Positions 9,701 through 21,229 of a stretch of 64,000 nucleotides of DNA are shown here, one piece after another. The DNA is from Ceratodon purpureus (taxonomy: Eukaryota; Streptophyta; Bryopsida; Pseudoditrichales; Ditrichaceae). The notes below the pieces were generated by a model that made no database searches, was not told the origin of the DNA, and saw nothing but the letters and a program-made list of their open reading frames with translations. Every line of letters starts with the position of its first letter. Position 1 is the first letter of the stretch. The translations under genes and the position numbers were made by a program. The stretch lies in the NCBI GenBank assembly GCA_014871385.1, contig CM026426.1, positions 76,621,524 through 76,685,523 of the forward strand, given 5' to 3'.

Positions 9701-11639
9701 CTCTGTCTAGATTTGAGTTAGCGTTTTTTGTCTTTGGATGATTGGTGTATAGGTAGGGCAATAATGTTTGTGGGTTTGGAGGTGGTAATGGTGAGTATGT
9801 GGGTGGTTTTTGTAGGAGTGATTGTTGAATTTGGATAGTTTATTGTTTTGGAGTGAGGTTTGGGTGGGAGAGCAGATTCATGTGTTTGCTGGGTGTGTTT
9901 TGGGGTTGTGTGTGGGGGGTTTGATTGAGTTGTTTTTTTAGGGTATGGGTAACGGAAGTGGGTTGCTTGTGGGCCCAATGTTGTTAAGGTTAAATGGGAG
10001 GGGGGAATTTATTTTTGACGCTGGGGGTGATGTTTGTGTGGGTTTGGTAGTGTAAGTAGGAGGTTTGAGTGGTGTATGTACTGATTATTGCAATGTTGTT
10101 AATTATTTGGATGATGTTGTTGGCTGTTGCCTGTTTTGATTGAAGCTGGGGGGATGGTATTGAGAGCTTTAGGGTGTTGTAGTTAGTGTTAGAATTGTTT
10201 AGATGGGGGAGGGATTTGGTAAGCTTCATAGGTTTTTTTTATCTCGATGAATTTGATTGAATTGTTGGTGTTTTTTTTGGGTTTTAGCGGTAACAGTATG
10301 GTAGGGTTGTGTGTTGGTTATGAGGGCTGGTTTGTTGGGATTTTAATTATATGTGTATATATGATTGTTAGGTTTCTGTAGGTTTTGTAAAAAAATGTTG
10401 AATTTACGTAAGTAGGGAGAATGGTGTAGGCGGTGAATTGGAAATGTGGTTGTATGTAGATGTTTTTGGAGATGTGGCATGGGTGGTGTTGGTGTAGGGG
10501 TTCAGGTTTGGTCGGATAGTTGGTATCTGCGGGTAGGAAGGTTTATTACGATTCTTATGTGGTTTGTGGTTTGGATGAATCCGAGGTTGTGTACTGCAAG
10601 GTTTTTGTGCAGGTGTGCTACAATGTATTGGAGTTGCAGATAGTAAGTTTTTTAAGTCCATATTATATGATTTGTATTGTGAATGTTTTATTGGAGGGAG
10701 ATATGATTATATTTTTGTTCAAGGAGTTGAGGTGGAATACGGGTTGTATGGATGTAAGTCACAGTGTTTATTGTTGATTAGTGTAAAATATTTTTCAGTA
10801 ATGTGTGCAGGGTGTAAAGGTGGTGCATGTTGGTTGTAATAATTGCTGGATTATTTGTAGATCTATGCATGTATGGGAATGCGGTATGTTGATTGAAATG
10901 TTGGTTGTGAGTGGAGTTTGGCTGGAGTGTGTGTAGGTGTTAGGGAGAATATGACGTTTAGTGTGGGAGTAGATTGGTGTGTGTGTGTGTGGGTTGGTGG
11001 AATTTAGTGGTCTTGTAAGTGGTTGCTCAAAAGAATGGGGGTAGATGCTCATGAAGCGTTGAGTATGGAGAAAGAGAGAGGTATATTTTGAGTATAGTGT
11101 TTACACGAACAATTTGGTGGATTGCTGCTAGGATGGGATCAGCTACCCAGGGCTTTGCAATTGTCTGATCTCTAGCCATAAGGACAAAAAATGTGGCATT
11201 AGAATTGTTCATTAATGCTATGCTATCCTCTGCAGGCGCGTGTTTGCGGAGGGTCTTGTTTGTTGTATCACTCATCTCCGTTATGGTTGTATTTGGGGTA
11301 ATTGTTGGCAGGTACAGATGATCCTCCCAAATGTGTTGTTGGAGAGCCGATGCGATGCTGGGTGGAGATCTTGAGCCTGGGGAATGTTGCGTCGGCTGAT
11401 GTAGGAGCTTCAGGGTTGCCTATCGCGGGGGGGAAGGGGGGATGGTTGTATTGGATGGGTTGTGCAGTTGGAGTGTAAGTTGATGTGTCTATTTATGTAT
11501 ATCGAGTCTGTGCACTGTTTGCGTAGTTTGTAAGGGGAGGGTGGGTGAGTGTTGTGGTCAGTGGAAGATTTGAGCAGTGAGTGTGTTTTGAGCTTAGTAT
11601 AGAGGTGGGGGCTGGGGGTATTTTTTAATGGACCTTGGT
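9701..11639 (-). other. Decayed LINE interior, A/C-rich sense strand
   Basis: The strong strand skew continues here (plus strand G/T-rich). A coding patch near 11275-11100 (MSDTTNKTLRK and ARDQTIAKPWVADPIL) may be the start of the second ORF. The remaining frames are T-, H- and P-rich and look like composition artefacts. No endonuclease motif is recognisable. Confidence 0.4.
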
Positions 11640-14156
11640 GGGAGTATCCGGGAGGGGCAAGTGCTATAAGGCTGTTCTGAAGGCTTGAAGTGAGTCCATG
11701 GATGCTATTGAACATTCCGCCGAAGACTGCTGAGATCTCAGCAAGGGAATCAAGCATCCTCGTCTGCGATTCTTCCATGCATAGCTTTACTTCTTGCATT
11801 TTGCCTTCTAGAGAGTTCTGCGTCAAACTAACTATAGATTTTTCTAGATTTTGGAGTCTATTTTTAAGCCTAATTTTGTGTGCCTTAAAGCATTGGGTGA
11901 TGTCCGATGTTTTGAGTGCATGTGTTTAAACATTGTTGAGCATTTCTAATATTTCGGCCACAGCTTGTGTGGTGCTTGTTTATGGGATGGCTACAATAGT
12001 TGCGGATTTTTCAGGACCATTGGTACTTTTTCACTGTGGTTTGAGGTAAATGAGGTAACCCTGTAGTTGCTTGGGCTTGAGTTTGCTCCAGTTATTGTAT
12101 AGAGCGGCGTTTGTGAGTTGGATGTAGGCGATGCCATCATGCCTCAGCTTCTTGTCGTCCTTTGCAGCACCAAACGATATGTCAAGTATGTTTGCAGCCC
12201 CAATGAGTGCTTGAATTGTTGTTTTGACTCTGAATTGGGCTTCATCAATGGAGATATTTGTCACTTGAATTGTGGTACTATCTTTGATGTCAGTGGCTGG
12301 GATGCTATCATTTTCAGAATGTGAGAGAGGTAGGCAGACTAGAAGCTTGTCCTCCTGGAGGGTAAACAAGCGAGTAAGTAGTGTCTCCCTGGATGTTGTT
12401 GAGCTTGTTGTAATAAAGGTATACTTTTGATTCGTGCTAAACTTGTTAATTTGGTTGATATCAAGCTTGAATCCAACCAAGTAGCTTTAGTTTATGAGTT
12501 TGCTAATTATTTGATGTGCTGTTTGGCCTGATAGTGATGTAGTTGTGATGTAGAGTCTCTTTTCCGAGGCAAGAAGATCGTAGGCCTTCTCAGCTTTGCC
12601 GACCATGTTGGTGGGGGGAAGCACAATAAAGTGGACCACCAAGTGCAATATGTGATCACTAGGAAGTGAATATGAAGTGTGCTGTTTTTTATAGCTCAAA
12701 GCTGATTTTGAGCATTTTGGTGTAGTTTTTGAGCATTTTAGTCACTTTTTAAGGTGTCATAAGGTATCTTTCATGTATCTCCACAAAAAAAACATCTTCA
12801 ATTGAAACTTAATTTGACCGCTAATTCTAAATCATGAGAATGAACTTTTCCAAAGTCTTAATTTTTTCATTTGGGGCCCTCTATTGTCTTTAGAGGATGT
12901 TTTTTCCAATTTAAAATACAATGTTTGGTGAAAAAAACCTCACAAAAAGTTTCACCAAAAACAGTGTTTTAAAAACGTCCCAGAAATACTTCTCGCCAAT
13001 CTAGGATTGCAAACATGGCCACCGTGATCATTTCTACAAGCGTAATGTACAAACGAAGGGCCCCGCGAAGTCAAAAGTGATTACTGTCAAAACTACAATG
13101 TAATACGGTCACTATTCCAAATGACTGCATTCACTTTGTTCAACTTTGTGGTGTTCATAGAGGTGTCTCAACTCAACAACTACGAACGCAAATTTTGGAA
13201 GTTGTAGTACATCAAGTCCACTTTCCGTATCCCAAACTTAATTTCCCATCAAGAAGTTTTAGATGCCACTTTCTTGCGTGTTTACACAACGGGCTGAAAT
13301 TGACAATGAGCTAAGCACTTTTGTGGTCCACTTTATTGTGCTTCCCCCCTGGTAAGAACATTGTATACGAGGAGGGGGAGGACAAAAGGGCGTTTGCCCT
13401 TCAGGTAGTCAAGAGCATCTTTCTCTTGGTTGAGGAGATCCACCTTAAGGAAGCCTAGCCATAGGTGTGTTTTGGGGTGGACAAAGGCTATGATTGGTTC
13501 TCGGTATCTGGTGCCTAACCTAATGTTCATGGTGGCAAATCTTTGTGTAGCTAGGCTCAAAACTTCTATCTTGGAGAAGTGGTGGTATCCCATTTTGAAA
13601 CAAAGCAGGAGTCGGTGGCCTTTCGAGAGGCCGGTGGTCAGATCTACGAGGTCGTTTTTTGGAATTTGGATGTGATGTAAGAATTGCCCTGCGGCAATGT
13701 CTGATCTTTCCTTAGGAAAAAGGACTTGTGGAACATGGAGGAAGGCTCTATTGCAGTTGAACAACTCTATGGCTTTAGTTCTAGGGATTCCCATTCCTGT
13801 CAGTTGCGCGATGGTTGTGGTCTTAGTAATGACTGGGCTAGCAGTGTCTATAGCATTTGCTTCATGTATGGCAAAGCTGAGCCACAGTTCGTCGGTAAAG
13901 GTTAGGGGGGGTATGGTTTCACGGGTTTGTGATAGATGTTTGGATGGGTGGAGGGAGGGTGTTGATTTGGACGGAGTTCAGAGTGTTTAGGGGAGGTGTC
14001 TCCTACTGAGGCTCTTGTGTTCTGATCTGAGCGTTGGATGAGATCTAAGGAAGGTTCGAGGTCGAATGGAATTTTGTCTGGTTTCTCCAGGTCTATAAGC
14101 ATGTTGAGTAGGAAAGAGGCGGCAAAGGTGTTGGCGTCTGTATCAGAGTCACTCAT
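11640..14156 (-). pseudogene. LINE ORF1-like protein, split by a MITE
   Basis: It begins with MSDSDTDANTFAASFLLNML at 14156 and continues through GIPRTKAIELFNCNRAFLHV to LVYNVLT at the MITE. It resumes exactly after the MITE with NMVGKAEKAYDLLASEKRLY. Deleting 12613-13349 plus one TGGT copy gives LVYNVLTNMVGK with no frame change. Further on it reads GIAYIQLTNAALYNNWSKLK, and a C-terminal coiled-coil stretch (KMQEVKLCMEESQTRMLDSL) ends near 11690. At least two further in-frame breaks are present, near 12485 and 12030. The protein probably binds element RNA, as ORF1 proteins of LINEs do. No RRM or zinc knuckle was identified with confidence. Confidence 0.5.
12613..13349. mobile_element. MITE copy 1 inserted in LINE ORF1
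   Basis: This is a 737-bp non-coding element. Its ends are inverted copies of GGGGGGAAGCACAATAAAGT continuing GGACCAC. The flanks are TGGT on both sides (12609-12612 and 13350-13353), a 4-bp target duplication. Removing the element and one TGGT restores a continuous ORF1 frame, which confirms the ends. A second copy in opposite orientation is at 56768-57506. The first 11 bases of the terminal repeat equal those of the giant element T1. Confidence 0.88.
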
Positions 14157-15460
14157 GATTTCATCCAGGGGAAGTCTCTCAAGGAAGTTCTTAATTTTGG
14201 CTTTCAGGTTGGCTTTGGCAGTATTGTTCTGCTGCTGGGTGTCTATAGTATCTTGTTGTGACTTGGCTTTCTTGCGGATGCTAGGTTTGGCAAGTTTGGA
14301 TGGGGTTTATTTCTCAGAGGGTGGCCTACTCTTTTGTTTGTGGCTAATACGTTTGATTGTCTGCAGATTAGGCAATACCATGGTTGTCTTGTATGTCGTG
14401 TCAGTGTATGTTCTACAATGTTGGGTGATGCGATTTGTGCAGGAGGCGATGGTAGCGGAGCTTGAGTCTAAGTGCGCTGAGCAAGTGGTGGCCAGGATAG
14501 GTGGTGTACGTTACTACAGATCTGTTGAGGGAGAGAGTAGTTAGAAACTGTAAATGATAGGATTGTGTTTCCTTGTGGGAATAAATTTGACATTTGCATA
14601 TGTGTACTAGGAATTGAAAATAAGCATGAAGATTGAAAATTTGGCTACCATAATTGTGCAAAAGTCGGTTAGAGGGGAAGTGAGAATGGTGAATAACTGT
14701 GATCCTATTGCCCCTATTGTGCCAAGGTATTGTTTTTGCTAAATGTAGGCTATAAGTGTGTGGTGAGCTTGAATATGTCGGATAAGGTGCTGCATTTGGG
14801 GATGTGCTCGGGTTGTGTGAAGAGGGCATGGAGTATGTGTAGGCGGTGAGAGGGTAGTAAGGCATCCTAATGTACATGGGTGTATAGGTGGATGGGGTGT
14901 GTGGGTAGGTCTGAGTATGTGAAGGATTGGATGGAGTAAGACAGAGAGGGATGTTCGTAGTGTGCGTAGTTGGGGAGGATCTAGATAGCTAGGAAGAGTG
15001 TGTGTAAGGGGTTGGGGTGGTGAGTGGCGGAAAGGAGAATGATGTGTAGAAGAATTTCTGCGGTGTGTGGAGAGATGGTGTGATTGGGGTGCTAGGTGGG
15101 GGAGGAGATGGGTAAGTGGCACATGAGGATACATGTTGTGTAGGGGTGGTGGGAGGGGGTGGAAAGAGGTGTGTATGTCTACTATTCTGGTGTGTAAGAG
15201 ATAGTAAGCAGAGAGTAAGCAGAGAAGTGTGCCGAGATAGTAAGCACAGAGTTAATGTTTGTGTGCGGGTTTTGGAATTGTGACGAGGTATGATAGAGAG
15301 ATTCAATGATGTTAGGAAATTTTGGTGTATGGACTGTTGGCGTGCCGCCTTGGTATGCCTTATATGAGCCATGATGTGGATTTTGCTGTGTAAAACACCC
15401 ACTTGTCTCCTTGATTGTTTGTGTTGAGCGTGCTCCTAAAAATCTTGGACTCTTCTGCAC

Positions 15461-15482
15461 TGTTGGGGGGAAGCATCCTAGG
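15461..15482 (+). repeat. T1 left target duplication and terminal repeat
   Basis: TGTT at 15461-15464 is followed by GGGGGGAAGCATCCTAGG from 15465. The inverse is found at 35134-35155. The inverted match is 17 bp over the G5-to-TAGG core, with a mismatch at the outermost base. Confidence 0.75.
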
Positions 15483-16233
15483 ATGTCTAGGTAGGAACGT
15501 CACACTCTCAATTCTCCTGAATTTGTGATTTTTGAACTTCTGATTGGGTTTTCAGAAATTGAATTTTTTTTATTATTGTATTCCAGCAAGTTCCAACACT
15601 CCTTGTTTTTGCAGAATATGAAGAGATAATTTGAAATTATTGGTGTTTTGTATTCCTATGAGTTTAATTTATTAAAATATTCAGGAATGTCACAAGGAGA
15701 AGTCATACAGTCATGAACTTGTTACAAGTACATGGTGTGCTAGATTTTGAGATGCATTGATTCGGTTGGAGCGTACAATCTTATGCTATTTGCTATTGTT
15801 ATTTAGTTGGCAATAGTCTTGAAACTAATTTTCTAGAGAATTTTTGAAGTGGCCCCATCCTGGAATTATGAGGGCGCTGGAAGTAAGGAAAGGAAATTTA
15901 ACTCTTTTTTGTATTATTCCAATTTTGGCACCTACGTCGTTCCCTCCTCTAACGGCCTGTACTTGTTGATTGCATGCCAATGCGTTTACCTAGGAGTTAA
16001 CGTCCTTTTAGAATCAGGATATAGAAAAGGAAAACGACTCAATTCCTAAGAATTCGAGAATTCCTTGGACCATAACTTCCTTGGAAACTTTAAATCCCTG
16101 CCGTTAGATTAAGATCCAACTGCATGTCACGACACCCAGATTGGGATAGAGTCGTCGCTCTCCCCATAGCTCCTCCACTTTGACCGCGGCTGCTACTCTT
16201 GAGCGCAGTTGATGTATTCGAAGTTTTACGGGA

Positions 16234-16599
16234 ATGGGTTCACGACAAGGTTCGAGTAGTGCTTCACAAGCGTTGATAACCGATTTTTTTCAACAAGAAA
16301 GAGTGACAGAACCAGAGGTTGATGAGTAGGTATTTTATCAGGCGTTGATTACAGATTTCTACGGGGAGAAGGAAGAAACAGTAGAAGTCGGTCAATCATT
16401 TTCAGAGCACAGTTTCACTGATTCAGAGTTGCACAGACTCCAGGATATAGGGCCGCAAACCCCAATCTCACAATTAAGTTTGATATACTCAGATTGCACT
16501 CATGTTTCCAAAACCCCTGAAACTAGAGTTGCAAGACTCGACTTTGATTTTGATTCGGAGGTTCAGTCACAGATGCGTAAATGCTAGTGGTGAGGTAAG
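16234..16599 (+). CDS. First-exon candidate of the T1 plus-strand gene
   Basis: From the ATG at 16234 the frame reads MGSRQGSSSASQALITDFF and then, after one in-frame TAG (16327), continues FYQALITDFYGEKEETVEV to DFDFDSEVQSQMRKC. The piece QALITDF occurs twice, about 30 codons apart. The exon is acidic and low-complexity. A good splice donor, GAG/GTAAGTG, lies just after it at about 16596. It probably supplies the N-terminal tail of the T1 transposase or of a separate small protein. No domain is recognised. The TAG suggests decay or that the reading start is downstream. Confidence 0.4.
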
Positions 16600-17336
16600 T
16601 GTTGAATGTCTCTCTTGGAATGCCTAATGGGGTTCTTTCATATTTCATTTAATTTTGTTTTCAAAAATTTCGCAGTCTCTAATCATGACTTCCTATTTCG
16701 CAGGTACAAGGTTCGGTACCTAATCAGGAAGGAAGTTTGCTTGCGGTGGTTTAGGTATGAAGAGGATCGATTGTGATTAGAGCTTTTAACCCCTAACTAT
16801 CCTTAAAACCCGAAATGGTTTTTAGTTGTTCCCGCAGGAGAAAAAATCAGTCAACTTTGACCATTACAATCTCGCAAATGCAAAAGAATCGACGGTTCAA
16901 ATTTGGTATGTATGTAGAACTTCAAGTTAACTTTGAGATCCTACGGTTGGATTTTCTAAATAATGCTTAGATTGAGGTTTTTTGGGCCAGAAGTAGAAGA
17001 AGGTCAAATTTTTTGAATTAGGCACTTTTGCATCAAGGAAATTTAGGGGTTAAGCCAGTTTAGCGATACATAGATAGACCAGCCTTATATAATCTGCGAT
17101 AGGTTTTTGAAACGTTAATGTGGAGTATACTGAGTAGCTGGAGGTAGATACTCCACCGCTGACTCTCTTTAATAAACTATCTACTGCATTCCAATTGCTC
17201 ATATGATTCTGTAGAGTTGGTCGACTCCCTGTGCAGTAGGTAATTTGGAGCAGGCCTTGTGGTTGTCATCGTCAGGATTAAAATTCCAGCAAGTAGGATC
17301 GTTAGGTACTTTTGTTCTTTTGTAACAGTCGATAGG

Positions 17337-18092
17337 ATGGCTCCCCGCAGAGATGATAGAGGACTTGGAGAAGGTAGCAGAGCCCGATTAGCTGCTTAGG
17401 AGAACTTAGTTCTCAATAAGAAGAAAGCAACTCTCAGACAGAGGAAGTGCCGAGAGAGGAGGAAGGAGAGGTTACAGAGGGCGTGTCAGGGTAATTTAGA
17501 GAGTGATGTCAGTGTGGTCAATATCCAAAGGTCCTCTACTCGTGCAGCAGAGAATTTAGCTGTGAGGTGGTTCCATGACACAAGCAGTAGAGGAATAGAG
17601 TATCAAAGAGCCTTGATACCGAAGATTCTAAAGCACACTATTTGGCGTAATGTACTCCCTAATTATTCTAACATGGAGGTAGCCCACAGTGCCGTGGCAA
17701 ATATATCTCAGGGATGGCAGTATGTTAAAGGTGGTCATTCTAAAGACCAACAACGAGCCAGGCATGTGATCATTCCCATGCTTCTAAGTTCGAGTAGTAT
17801 TAGCGCTAGATAGACCAGTCTTTTCACTGGAATTCACAGACGAAACTTGAAGTCGGGTTTGGTGAGGAGGCTAGCGTTAGAGTCAAAATCAGATAAAAGC
17901 CTGTGGGCGGTTTGTGGACGGCAAAGGCGAGTTGACTGTCTACCTCCTCATGTGACGAAGTTGTTAGAAGACTATTGGACAGCAAACACCCGAATCAGTC
18001 CCAATAGAAAAGACGTCGCAAGAAAACGCATTGGTGTAAAGGAGTGGATTTACCACCCCACACATCACCTCACCAAATCTCATGTCAGTTGA
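17337..18092 (+). CDS. T1 transposase N-terminal exon(s), basic DNA-binding-like
   Basis: The ATG at 17337 starts MAPRRDDRGLGEGSRARLAA. After one TAG (17397-17399) comes a strongly basic stretch, KKATLRQRKCRERRKERLQR, of the kind that contacts DNA. Two blocks follow: KILKHTIWRNVLPNYSNMEV, then after another stop RRLALESKSDKSLWAVCGRQ and LLEDYWTANTRISPNRKDV. The last block aligns with VIAWWTAQTRPSPNWKEVV of copy T2 near 40.9 kb, with the same W, T, R, S, P, N and K spacing, so it is a conserved part of the transposase gene. A role in binding the terminal repeat is inferred. The remaining exons lie beyond the hAT insertion, at 21927. Confidence 0.5.
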
Positions 18093-18837
18093 TTATTCTC
18101 CTTTTGTTACACACAGTGTATGGTAGTGGTAATGTCCAAGGTACCAGTATATTCACTTTACAAAGAACGTCGATACACTGACTGGTCGATGCAGTCTTTG
18201 TTACTCAGTCTCGGCCCTGAGCTATAACCAAAATAAAGCAGTCTTTGGAAATCACATTGGTTTTGTCTAGGCTAACTTGCTTACACATGATTTCATTCCG
18301 TTAGTTTCTAGACTTTTATCCAAATTTTTTCTCCACATTTCAGTTCTTCGGTTCATTTTGATTTCTCCTCGGGTTAGTTGATTAATATCATATTTAAGAA
18401 GCAATTGGAGTCGAGGTAATGCTGAACTACTAACATGTTCAGTGTGCTAATCAGGAAACGATGCAGTGAGTGCAGTCACTGTTACTTTATCTCAGACCTT
18501 CAGGATGCATAATAAATGGACAGTAATCTCTGGAAATTTTAGGAACAGTTCTGTTTAGGAATTAAAGGAATAGTAATTCAAGGAACAGTAATGTCTACCT
18601 AGGAATTGAAGTCTCAAGGAGTTTAGGAACAATTATTCTAGGAATAGTAATGTGTAGGAACACTAATGTGTTTCCAGAAATTCAAGTCGTCATTTTTAAA
18701 TTTTTATAAGATTGCCGCAAAAGAGAAGTATATTGCAAAAGAATTGTTTATAAGCCCTCATCGGGTGAGGCACAGGGCGGGGGTTGTGGTCATGTATTTC
18801 AGTTCCAAGTTTCACTATATTTTCTTTCCTAATAATT

Positions 18838-18845
18838 CCTGTGGA
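18838..18845 (+). repeat. 8-bp target duplication, left copy (hAT insertion)
   Basis: CCTGTGGA precedes the CAGGGTTGT end of the inserted element. It is repeated exactly at 21905-21912 after the ACAACCCTG end. Confidence 0.9.
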
Positions 18846-19049
18846 CAGGGTTGTTCATGGGACATAAGGACCGGTCCGTCCGTCCGGTCCGCTCGTCCGT
18901 CCGTTAAGGGTCAGGGGAGGTCCGTTTGACCAAGACTTACGGTTGACCATCCAAATGGTGAAATGGGAGTTACCTTGGCCACCTAGGATGCCACGCGTCT
19001 GACATGTCACCAAATATTCCACATATAGAGTTGACACGGGGGATGACAT

Positions 19050-19570
19050 GGCTAAGAGGAAGGGCACCAACGCCTTGGGGGAGGGGGGCGCCAGCATCCT
19101 TGGGGGGGGGGGGGGCGAGAGCTTCTTAGGGTGGGGGGGGGGGGAGGGGGGGGCGCGAGCTTCTAAGGGGAGAGGGGGCAGCGCTTCTAGGGGGGGGGGG
19201 GGGGGGGCGCGAGCTTCTGAGGGGGGGGGGGGCGCGAGCTTCTGAGGGGGGGGGGGGCGCGAGCTTCTAGGGGGGGGGGGGCGCGAGCTTCTGAGGGGGG
19301 GGGGGGCGCGAGCTTCTGAGGGGGGGGGGCGCGAGCTTCTAGGGCGGGCGCGAGCTTCTTGGGGGGGGGGGCGCGAGCTTCTGAGGGGGGGGGGCGAGCT
19401 TCTAGGGGGGGGGCGCGAGCTTCTAGGGGGGGGGGGGGGGGGGGGCAAGTGCTTCTAGGAAGGGGGGAGGCAAGTGCTTCTAGGAGGGGGGGCAAGTGCT
19501 TCTAGGAGGGGGGGAGGCAAGTGCTTCTAGGAGGGGGGCCCAGAGCTTCTGGGAGGGGGGGCGCGAGGTT
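19050..19570. repeat. G-rich minisatellite, left arm
   Basis: About twenty units of 18-30 bp read GCGCGAGCTTCT followed by AGG or GAGG and a G-run of 7-17. The last five units are a variant, GCAAGTGCTTCTAGGA. The same units occur on the other strand, in mirrored order, at 21230-21690. Dense G-runs make G-quadruplexes likely. The proline- and arginine-rich ORFs here are artefacts. Confidence 0.85.
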
Positions 19571-19767
19571 ATGGGTTTAGGGTGATTCTGGAGAACGGGG
19601 CATACAATTGATATTTTATTTTTTCCGTTCCATTACAAAAATAACAATAAAATTTTATTCTCCACAAGAGTATATAGCCGTCAAAAAAAGATTTATTACG
19701 ATTTTGCAAACGTGTAAACAAAGCCATATAAGTAATCAAAATGTTACATATGCAATTCACTATGGTT

Positions 19768-20004
19768 CTACAATGTGCCTCTAAAACAACTATCAGGAGC
19801 TTTGAAGTTGTAAGGGGGACTCATAAAATCATCCACAACTCTTGCAAGTGATAGCCTCATCGTGGGGTCTTCGTTAAGCAAGCCATTCAATTTCGTTGAG
19901 AATGCAATCATTGACATTGTATCCTTGAAGAGGTATTGGCATTGTTCGTCCCTCCATATCATCTTTGCCAAATAGCCTACCGAAAATGCATTAGATTGCT
20001 CCAT
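19768..20004 (-). pseudogene. Captured protein-kinase-like C-lobe fragment, left copy
   Basis: A 78-codon frame begins MEQSNAFSVGYLAKMIW and contains LNGLLNEDPTMRLSLARVV. This resembles the end of a eukaryotic protein kinase domain (subdomains X-XI: SVGYLLxxI, then LLxxDPxxRLSxxxVL). There are no ATP-binding or catalytic-loop motifs, so it cannot be a working kinase. The inverted copy at 20796-21032 gives an identical peptide. It was probably captured from a host kinase gene by the hAT-like element and duplicated with the foldback arm. The kinase identity rests on motif shape only. Confidence 0.5.
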
Positions 20005-20795
20005 CCTGGAACTCTAAATTTTATATTATAATCCCCTTTCTCTTCCAATATTAATGTTTCATCCCTTAATGTTTTGTGCATACTTCCCTTTGTAATGATT
20101 CATTTATTTATTTCTCTTCCAACCTTGTTCCACTCTATACAATTTTTTATTTTTTTTCCCTTTATCTTTCTATATTAATATATTTTTTTTTTTTAACTCT
20201 TCCATTTATTTTTAATTGTATATTAGAGCATTGTTTGTTTCTTCCGTACTAAATTGATTAATTATTCAAATTTTTATTTCTCTTCCAACCTTCTTCCATC
20301 CCATGCTATTGATTTTATATTATCCCTTTCTCTTCTGATTTTAATGTTTGTTTTTTTGTTTTTTTTTTAATCTCTACCATTTTTTTTTAATTCTATGTTA
20401 GAGCATTGTTTGTTTCTTCCGTACTAAATCAATTAACTATCTAAATATTTTTAATTCAATGTTAATTCATTGTTTGTTTCTGGCATACTTCCTTTCATGA
20501 TTATTTATTTCTCTTGCAACCTTCTTCCAATCTATACTCTTAGTTTTATATTTTTCCCTTTCTTTTTCAATATTAAAGTTCGATCTATTTTCATCTTTTC
20601 CATTTATTTTTCATTTTGTGTTTAAAAATAAATGGAAGAGTTAAAAAAATAAACAAATAGTATAGAATGGAACAAGGTTGGAAGAGAAATAAATAAATGA
20701 ATCATTACAGAGGGAAGTATGCACAAAACATTAAGAGATGAAACATTAATATTGGAAGAGAAAGGGGATTATAATATAAAATTTAGAGTTCCAGG

Positions 20796-21032
20796 ATGGA
20801 GCAATCTAATGCATTTTCGGTAGGCTATTTGGCAAAGATGATATGGAGGGACGAACAATGCCAATACCTCTTCAAGGATACAATGTCAATGATTGCATTC
20901 TCAACGAAATTGAATGGCTTGCTTAACGAAGACCCCACGATGAGGCTATCACTTGCAAGAGTTGTGGATGATTTTATGAGTCCCCCTTACAACTTCAAAG
21001 CTCCTGATAGTTGTTTTAGAGGCACATTGTAG
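20796..21032 (+). pseudogene. Captured protein-kinase-like C-lobe fragment, right copy
   Basis: This is the inverted twin of 19768-20004, with all 78 residues identical. The flanking 63-codon frames (19569-19760 and 21040-21231) differ by a single residue, T versus A in LIxYMALF. Arms this similar mean the inversion-duplication is recent or is kept identical by gene conversion. A read-through transcript would fold into a perfect kinase-fragment hairpin. Confidence 0.5.
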
Positions 21033-21229
21033 TACCATAGTGAATTGCATATGTAACATTTTGATTGCTTATATGGCTTTGTTTACACGTTTGCAAAATC
21101 GTAATAAATCTTTTTTTGACGGCTATATACTCTTGTGGAGAATAAAATTTTATTGTTATTTTTGTAATGGAACGGAAAAAATAAAATATCAATTGTATGC
21201 CCCGTTCTCCAGAATCACCCTAAACCCAT

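Larger units (their letters stand above)
9016..15464 (-). mobile_element. LINE (non-LTR retrotransposon), main part
   Basis: A minus-strand non-LTR element. An ORF1-like region lies at about 14156-11640 and a reverse-transcriptase fragment at 9700-9029. The sense strand is A/C-rich and G-poor throughout, giving long T/H/P-rich spurious frames between the real parts. The 3' side stops at about 9016, soon after the YADD-box region, so the end of the RT gene and any tail are missing. The 5' part continues beyond the giant transposon at 35152. Two insertions interrupt it: a MITE at 12613-13349 and T1 after 15464. The clade is not resolved. Confidence 0.7.

Noticed and set aside
14413-15402. Histidine/threonine/proline-rich ORFs in the LINE
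   Set aside because: Explained by the A/C-rich sense strand; no conserved blocks, and several frames are open at once.
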